Shown here in pieces: positions 31,016-35,993 of a stretch of 35,993 bases of DNA. The notes below the pieces were generated by a model. It saw nothing but the letters and a program-made list of their open reading frames with translations. It had not been told where the DNA came from and ran no database searches. The translations under genes were made by a program, and so were the position numbers. The DNA is taken from positions 1 to 35,993 of the forward strand of contig CALVUM010000012.1 of NCBI GenBank assembly GCA_944363605.1. Direction: 5' to 3'. The stretch's first letter is position 1. Each line of letters starts with the position of its first letter. This DNA is from an uncultured Bacilli bacterium. Its GTDB lineage: Bacteria; Bacillota_I; Bacilli_A; RF39; UBA660.

Positions 31016-31933
31016 TTATTCTTCTGATTGAAAATCTTGATATAACGCATTATTTTTCATTTCAGGATTTTCACCAAAAAAAGCGTTAGCTTCATGATCA
31101 TTTTGTAGATAATACATAAACCATGCTGTTACATATCCATCTGCATAGTATAACATTTCTCCATGATCACAGTCATTTCTTCTTGCAAGCACTTTTGAAA
31201 CTCCTTCGATATTATTGTATGTTATCTGCAAATTTTCTAATGGAGAAATCTTTGAATCAGTTTCTCCTGTTGATGAAATTAGCAAAGTATTTGTTTTAAT
31301 AAGGGAAGCATCCGAATCCCATAATAATGCTTTAGCCATATCTGTTTCTGTACTACTTAAAATAACAGCTACTTTATAAAGATTACGATTCTTTTGGGTT
31401 GTAAGTGCGTTTATAACACCAATCCCGCCTTGGGAATGGCCTGTAATCCCAATTTTATCAAAATCGATATGTTCTTTAAATTTAATTTCATTCTTTTCAT
31501 CCTCATATTCATTAACAAATTTTAAATATCTTATACTCATTTCTGCTGAAAATCCAGAGAAAGAGTGTTCTTCTTCAGTGGCAATAGTAATAAATCCCCA
31601 CGATGTTAAATGCTTTTGAAGTGAACTATATTTTGAACCTAAAACTCCCGTTCCATTTACAAATACGACAACTGGTAGTTTGCCCATTTTTTCTATATCT
31701 TTTGGATAATAAACTTCAAATTTTTTTAACGAAGATACCGATTTCGTTTCATAATATTCTACTTCATATTTCCCGTTTGCTAAGTATTTTTTTTCAATAT
31801 CTCCACTTGTTTTTACTTTAGTAACATAATCATTTGGAACCATTGGAATTTTACTTAAGAACAAACCTAATAATTTAATTAGGATAAATCCCACTAAAAA
31901 AATTAGTCCTATAATATTTATCACTTTTTTCAT
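31016..31933 (-). CDS. Membrane-anchored alpha/beta hydrolase
   Basis: 305 residues. An N-terminal hydrophobic segment (about 5-27) is signal or anchor. The core has VVVFVNGTG (oxyanion region), the nucleophile elbow GHSQGG (about 165-170), and a late CDHGEML likely to hold the catalytic His. The fold fits an esterase, dienelactone-hydrolase-like or chlorophyllase-type lipase. AGGTG ribosome binding site. Its start is 9 bp after the frameshifted esterase, so it belongs to the same operon, probably controlled by the divergent TetR. Confidence 0.88.
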   Translation of the reverse strand: MKKVINIIGLIFLVGFILIKLLGLFLSKIPMVPNDYVTKVKTSGDIEKKYLANGKYEVEYYETKSVSSLKKFEVYYPKDIEKMGKLPVVVFVNGTGVLGSKYSSLQKHLTSWGFITIATEEEHSFSGFSAEMSIRYLKFVNEYEDEKNEIKFKEHIDFDKIGITGHSQGGIGVINALTTQKNRNLYKVAVILSSTETDMAKALLWDSDASLIKTNTLLISSTGETDSKISPLENLQITYNNIEGVSKVLARRNDCDHGEMLYYADGYVTAWFMYYLQNDHEANAFFGENPEMKNNALYQDFQSEE

Positions 31934-31942
31934 AACTCACCT

Positions 31943-32913
31943 CTATTTTACAGGCATATATTTATTTAGATACTCTTCTACTGAATCTAAATATTCTTTA
32001 TACACTTTATTATCATTTTGAAGTCCATGCCCTGAATGTTCTAAAACAAAATATTTATGATCTACTCCTGCATTAGTCAATGCTTCATCTAGCCTAACAG
32101 AGCCTTCATAAGGCTGAAAGACATCATGACGTCCATAAGCCATTACAGTTGGAACGGTATTTTCATCTACCCATAATAGTGCTGATACATCTTTCATAAG
32201 TTCATCATATTCTTTTGTACCAAACATATTTTCTGTTATTTTTTTCCAGTCATATAAGAGAATAAATCTGCCGCGACCTTATTATCCTTATCTAGTCTGT
32301 AGCTTTTCCAATCTTCTGGATAAAAACTGGATGGTCCGACTCCTTGGAATACCATTTTTACAGGAACTGGGGCATCAAACGCATCTTTATATGCATAAAG
32401 AAGAGCGAGGCATCCTCCTGCAGAGCCTCCAGCCATAGTTATTCCATCAATAATATAACCCAACTCTTTTGCTTTATTAATTACTACTGGTATAGCATTC
32501 TTTATTTCTTCGGACATGGTTTTAATATTATACCCAGGATTATCATCGGTATTTAAAGTATAGTTTATGCCGGTTGTTACATAACCTTTTGAAGCGTAGT
32601 ATTTTAACGTATCAGCATCATCTTTTTTGGCTCCAGTTCTAAAACCACCAGCATGTAAATAAACAATTAGTCCGTAACTTTCTTTAGAGTTATCTCTTGG
32701 AACATATAAATCGAATTTATTTGATTCTAAATCTCCATAAGAAATATCACTATAAACTTTTCCTATTTCATCAGTCCAATTCACTTTATATTTTCCGTGA
32801 AATGGGTCATAAGTTAGTTTAAAAACAATTCCACCAACAAAAGAAAATATAAATACCACTATACATAAAAATATAAACATACCTTTTTTATTTCCTTTCT
32901 TTTCTTTTTTCAC
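31943..32913 (-). pseudogene. Alpha/beta hydrolase (esterase) split by a frameshift in an A7 tract
   Basis: Two abutting frames are parts of one BD-FAE-type esterase. The first (32236-32913, GTG start overlapping the small membrane peptide's stop) has a membrane anchor (about 12-32), the oxyanion hole HAGGF and the nucleophile GGSAGG. The second (31943-32227) has the catalytic-acid region VMAYGRHDVF and the histidine in EHSGHGL. The frame is lost at a run of seven A on the coding strand (32239-32245): an eighth A would join TGKK to ITENMFGTK and give ~323 residues. It could be a real loss, a sequencing error or phase variation. No codon-level decay is seen elsewhere, so the lesion is recent or an error. 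Confidence 0.85.
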
Positions 32914-33041
32914 AGAAAATTACCCCCAAATAACGTACCACCTATCATTAAGTTGATTATTGCTCGAACTACTAATGCACCTAAATAAAAACCGATAAGC
33001 GCAACAACACCCATAATTGCTATTCTTTTTTTTGTAAACAT
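32910..33041 (-). CDS. Small membrane peptide, 43 residues
   Basis: ATG 33041 with a perfect AGGAGGA (33051-33057). The product (starting MFTKKRIAIMGVVALIGF) has a basic N-terminus and a hydrophobic helix up to about residue 33 and ends GGTLFGGNFL. Its TGA overlaps the GTG start of the esterase by 4 bp, so translation is coupled. The arrangement is that of a genuine first gene of the operon. The function is unknown. It could be a membrane partner for the hydrolases. Confidence 0.75.
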   Translation of the reverse strand: MFTKKRIAIMGVVALIGFYLGALVVRAIINLMIGGTLFGGNFL

Positions 33042-33059
33042 TTTTCTTACTCCTCCTTC

Positions 33060-33088
33060 TTGACAATAGTATTTTTTTGTAATAATAT
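33060..33088 (+). promoter_or_regulatory. Promoter of the tetR-like gene
   Basis: Consensus-like TTGACA (33060-33065), 17-bp spacer, TAATAT (33083-33088). It reads away from the operon and overlaps the leader of the membrane peptide gene. The opposing promoter (TTGATT-17-TACACT on the minus strand, about 33105-33133) lies beside it. An intervening palindrome TCAATATTGA (33130-33139) may be the TetR operator. Confidence 0.55.
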
Positions 33089-33174
33089 TTCTTTAACGCA
33101 ACAAGTGTAGCATATCTATTCCATAGAATCAATATTGAAGCTTGCAAATGCAACAGAAAGAGGGGAATTGTAGT

Positions 33175-33663
33175 ATGAAAGAAAAAATGGCAAAAGGATA
33201 CATTATGGAAGCATTATTAGGATTAATGAATAAAAAGGATTATAACGATATTACTATAACTGATATAACTAAAAAAGCAGGTGTTAATAGAGTTACTTTT
33301 TATCGTAATTTTACTAATAAAGATGATGTTATAATTGAACATTTAAAAAATTGTGATAAACAGTTTGAGAAAAATAGAAATGAAAATGATAAAGGTCTAT
33401 ACCAAATGTTAAGGTACTTTAATGACAATAAAAAATTAATAAGTCTTATATACAAATCAAAATCTCAACATTTATTATTAAAACACCTTTTATCTAACTT
33501 AAATTATAATAAAAATGATGAAAATATTTGGGCATATACGAAATCTGCTTGGGCATATTTTATGTTTGGGTGGGCTCAAGAATGGTATTTAAGAGGGATG
33601 AAAGAATCACCTGAAGAATTGATTGAAATTATAGAAAAAGTTCAAAACCAAAAACAAGAATAA
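33175..33663 (+). CDS. TetR/AcrR-family regulator
   Basis: 162 residues from ATG 33175 (AGAGGGG upstream). The longer start at 33142 has no site. The N-terminal HTH is MEALLGLMNKKDYNDITITD followed by KKAGVNRVTFYRNFTNKDDV, which is the TetR_N pattern. The ligand domain (about 55-162) is of the small C-terminal type seen in TetR regulators of Firmicutes. It is divergent from the peptide/esterase/hydrolase operon and is presumably its repressor. Confidence 0.9.
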   Translation: MKEKMAKGYIMEALLGLMNKKDYNDITITDITKKAGVNRVTFYRNFTNKDDVIIEHLKNCDKQFEKNRNENDKGLYQMLRYFNDNKKLISLIYKSKSQHLLLKHLLSNLNYNKNDENIWAYTKSAWAYFMFGWAQEWYLRGMKESPEELIEIIEKVQNQKQE

Positions 33664-33895
33664 TTTTTTATCTTTGTGTTTTTTATAAAAAAATTGTATT
33701 TTTTGAATTGTTGTTCTAACTATTACTATAATTGCTTCAATTAAACCTAATATAGAAAAAAAGCAATACATAGTTTATTCTCAAAATTAAAAATTAGGTG
33801 TAATACCTAATAAAAAAAACTTATTTAAAATTTAAATAAATTTTTTTAAATTGCTAAAAATTTTCTATGAATGTTTGATAGATAAATTGAATTTA

Positions 33896-34410
33896 TTATT
33901 CACTAAAACTTTTCTTATATGCAGGATATATCTTTTTAATTATCAAGAAAATATTTATAATTGCGATTGTCCCATAAATTAATTGTATGACAATTTCAGG
34001 TATTCCAAACAATACAATTCCGTTCATATCTCCACCACCAAAGAATTTATATATTATTGCTAAATATAATGGGTCTAGTAATAGAAAAGCAAGTGTAGTG
34101 TAAAAACAAATGGCTTTGAATATTTTGTTCTTATTACTCACAATTTTGTTAGTAAATAAAACAAGCAAATATGCTACCAATAATGTGTGCTGATACTTCC
34201 AACAACACAAAATATAGCTGTTTGGAAATCAGTTAAAATTTCTGTGTTTGCAACAACTTGAACACCTAAACCTAGTATTCTTACTTTTTCAAATACTCCA
34301 TAAAGTAATGCAATAATTACATGACTCCCTTCATGAATTATATAATATAAAAGTATTGCACATATAAGTCCAAACCACTTTCTTGAATTTGTTGATAATC
34401 TTTCTTTCAT
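33896..34410 (-). pseudogene. Membrane metalloprotease with HExxH motif (M50-like), frameshifted
   Basis: Two overlapping frames join into one protein. From ATG 34410 the first gives LICAILLYYIIHEGSHVIIA with the zinc-binding HEGSH and stops at TAG 34174-34176. The other continues with LLVAYLLVLFTNKIVSNKN, LLLDPLYLAIIYKFFGGGDM and further membrane helices. The junction lies in GCACACATT (around 34182-34190): removing one CA restores GSISTLLVAYLLV. The combined product would be ~170 residues with four or so transmembrane helices. It resembles site-2-type membrane proteases, but the late DG motif of M50 is only loosely matched (DPLY). Either a broken gene or an assembly error. Confidence 0.7.
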
Positions 34411-34439
34411 AATCACATCTCACTTTCAAATTTGTTATT

Positions 34440-34979
34440 CTAGTCTTTAATAAACTTTTTATTCTCTATTACTAATAATATACTAAATATTAATTCTATT
34501 CCAATCATCATTATTGCAAGAATATAGTTTTCAAAATTCAATCCTATAACTAACGCTAGTATAGGGATGACTATAGATAAAACCATATATGCTTTTGAAT
34601 TGTATAACCAACTATAAGGTAATAAATGTCCACCAAAAATCATTGCTACCACCATTAACAATTTATCTGGTATAGTAGGATATACCCACATGGCTATTAA
34701 AAGATATATTATTTGATTTATAGAAAATAATATTCCTAAAATATTTAACGGATTACTTTTATCTTGAAATTGTATTTTTAATATTTTAGATATTAAAAAT
34801 GCAATTGGTAATAAAGGTGCAGTACAACAAAAAGTCAGAAAATTTTTTGTTAATATTGGTAAATTTGTTAATTGGACTATTAAAACCATACTCCAGATAA
34901 TTACAGAAGCGATGATAAAATGAATGCCCTTTTTTTGCTTTATACTACAATCCTTTTTTAATTCTTCTAAATTCATCAT
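34440..34979 (-). CDS. Integral membrane protein, DUF7010-like
   Basis: 179 residues from ATG 34979. A TTG at 34985 is less likely. The N-terminus is amphipathic (MMNLEELKKDCSIKQKKG), followed by about six transmembrane helices. The segments ILTKNFLTFCCTAPLLPIAF, GILFSINQIIYLLIAMWVYP and FGGHLLPYSWLYNSKAYMV fit the DUF7010 family, of unknown function. It shares an AAAGTGAG upstream sequence with the following protease gene, and the three membrane genes are on the same strand with 30-60 bp gaps. Confidence 0.72.
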   Translation of the reverse strand: MMNLEELKKDCSIKQKKGIHFIIASVIIWSMVLIVQLTNLPILTKNFLTFCCTAPLLPIAFLISKILKIQFQDKSNPLNILGILFSINQIIYLLIAMWVYPTIPDKLLMVVAMIFGGHLLPYSWLYNSKAYMVLSIVIPILALVIGLNFENYILAIMMIGIELIFSILLVIENKKFIKD

Positions 34980-35040
34980 ATTCAACTCACTTTCAAATTA
35001 CTATAAATTTCTAAACAACAAAATTGTAATTTATTGTTTA

Positions 35041-35655
35041 CTAACTTAAAATAGCTTTGCTTTCTATGAAAGCACCTATAAGCATAAATAATATGCCTAT
35101 AATAAAACATATAATTTCGCTCTTTTTCCATTTAATATTTCTTATTTTTCTAGTAGATGTTTTATTTTTATAAGTCATTACAAGATATTTATTAGATACT
35201 GAACAGGTTATGAGTAATTGACCGTATAATTCAATTAAACCGGCTCTTTTAGTTATATTAAACATTGAAACAACTCTTTCAAATAAAGGTACTGATTCAG
35301 CATTGAATGTAAAAGACCAAGTACCTAATGTTATAGCAGATATTGATACTAATATTATAAACACAAAATATGATAATGATAAATATTTTTGTTTATCGTT
35401 GCTTTTCTTACTAAATAAACTACTTATAAATATGGCTACAACACTAATCATATTCCAAGCAAATATTTGAAAAGTGCATATAATAATATTCATTGAAGTA
35501 TCAAAATTAGTTAGATTATTTTTATTTAATAAAAAGCCTTCTGGTAATAAATAATAACTTAATATTGTTATTCCAAAAAATGCTAAAAAGAATATTGATG
35601 TTAAAGTAATTATTTTTTCATATAATTTATCTGATGTTAATTTTTCCCTTATCAT
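35041..35655 (-). CDS. Integral membrane protein, family not recognised
   Basis: 204 residues with about five transmembrane segments (roughly 15-36, 55-80, 92-112, 150-165 and 180-200) and a central non-membrane loop (about 113-140). AGGAGTG ribosome binding site gives a secure start. No motif suggests transport or enzymatic function. It is first in a group of three membrane protein genes on the minus strand. Confidence 0.7.
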   Translation of the reverse strand: MIREKLTSDKLYEKIITLTSIFFLAFFGITILSYYLLPEGFLLNKNNLTNFDTSMNIIICTFQIFAWNMISVVAIFISSLFSKKSNDKQKYLSLSYFVFIILVSISAITLGTWSFTFNAESVPLFERVVSMFNITKRAGLIELYGQLLITCSVSNKYLVMTYKNKTSTRKIRNIKWKKSEIICFIIGILFMLIGAFIESKAILS

Positions 35656-35711
35656 ATTAATTCACTCCTAAATTACTATTTCTCTAACAAATCTAAATTG
35701 CAATTTTTGTC

Positions 35712-35993
35712 TTACATTTCTATCCATTCTAGCAATGGCTGTAAATACTTTTTTTCGGTCCAGTCGCATTTTTGCCCTACCGCACTCATTAATGCTTTTT
35801 GCCAAGGTTCATAAGTTTTTGGATCTTGTTTTGCAACAACTTTTTGCAACATTTTACATAGTGTCCTATCTTTAAATGTCATTTTTTCTTCATCCCAAGC
35901 TCCACGACCATAAAACATAGGAATATCTTTTATATCATTTTTTAAATTATGCTCACAAATTTGTTTAAATGCTTTTTCTTCATAAGGAGATGC
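35712..35993 (-). CDS. C-terminal part of a flavodoxin-like protein (partial)
   Basis: The frame is open through the window edge (93 residues visible). The sequence IPMFYGRGAWDEEKMTF, MLQKVVAKQDPKTYEPW and ALMSAVGQKCDWTEKKYL resembles the C-terminal portion of flavodoxin-domain proteins related to HemG-type FMN enzymes (the RGAWD block corresponds to RGKFD). The FMN loop would be outside the window. It is a third flavodoxin-like protein for this region. The identification rests on memory of family sequences. Confidence 0.6.
   Translation of the reverse strand, partial: ASPYEEKAFKQICEHNLKNDIKDIPMFYGRGAWDEEKMTFKDRTLCKMLQKVVAKQDPKTYEPWQKALMSAVGQKCDWTEKKYLQPLLEWIEM

Noticed and set aside
32920-33153. 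77-codon minus-strand frame starting MHLQAS
   Set aside because: It overlaps the 43-residue membrane peptide in another frame. Only the latter has AGGAGGA and coupling to the next gene.
33661-33895. AT-only inverted repeat after the tetR-like gene as a terminator
   Set aside because: AATTTTTTA pairs with a TAAAAAAATT segment but has no GC pair and a long loop. It is too weak to call, and I see nothing else in this gap.
42-35993. Prophage or integrative element
   Set aside because: There are several XRE regulators, but no integrase, terminase, capsid, relaxase or replication genes and no attachment-site duplication.

Overview
The window is about 36 kb of very AT-rich DNA. Its signatures are those of a low-GC Bacillota (Bacilli or Clostridia-like) bacterium: strong GGAGG-type ribosome binding sites, a T-box leader, extended -10 promoters, short hairpin plus U-run terminators, many XRE regulators, and ECF sigma, MerR and TetR regulators. 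TGA is used as a stop in several ATGA/GTGA overlaps, so a Mycoplasma-type code is unlikely. I cannot name the species. No tRNA, rRNA, CRISPR array or intact insertion sequence was seen. The content is mostly accessory 'housecleaning', regulatory and cell-envelope genes.

Layout. 1-3.4 kb: S-adenosylmethionine decarboxylase (speD), an SGNH hydrolase bracketed by two 81-bp direct repeats, and a T-box-controlled short prolyl-tRNA synthetase. 3.5-6.7 kb: a compact four-gene operon with its own promoter and terminator, encoding an ASCH/transglutaminase-like fusion, an HD phosphohydrolase, a HAD phosphatase and a C39-like protease. 6.7-11 kb: an ECF sigma/anti-sigma pair, a VanY-type carboxypeptidase, small hypotheticals, a membrane-spanning XRE regulator and a DUF1287 protein. 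11-15.2 kb: NUDIX, flavodoxin, two GNATs, a second ASCH protein, a decayed YhcG-type (DUF1016) nuclease, an EEP-family hydrolase and DUF3781. 15.2-19.6 kb: a DacA-like carboxypeptidase, an XRE regulator and an ABC-F ATPase preceded by a 7-codon upstream ORF and competing hairpins, then two more small HTH genes and a relic of the ABC-F gene. 19.7-26.3 kb: a long + strand series (methyltransferase, AlkD-like glycosylase, transglutaminase-like, nitroreductase, DUF6518-like, ASCH), then an XRE-TM-Ig-like sensor and an MGMT-like protein. 26.3-30.8 kb: MerR with its classic 19-bp-spacer promoter, a membrane-anchored flavodoxin, a truncated DUF362 gene, ogt-tag, and a membrane MutS-like ATPase. 30.9-36 kb: a TetR-flanked operon with a 43-residue membrane peptide and two alpha/beta hydrolases (one frameshifted), a frameshifted HExxH membrane protease, two integral membrane proteins and the end of a flavodoxin-like gene.

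Themes. Four alkylated-DNA repair proteins lie within 9 kb. There are three ASCH-domain proteins, three papain/transglutaminase-fold proteins, three flavodoxin-like proteins and five XRE-type regulators. Several genes are recently broken (YhcG, DUF362, an esterase with a frameshift in an A7 tract, an M50-like protease with an extra CA), which points to ongoing gene turnover. The best candidates for undescribed biology are the 3.5-6.7 kb ASCH/HD/HAD/C39 operon and the ABC-F leader.
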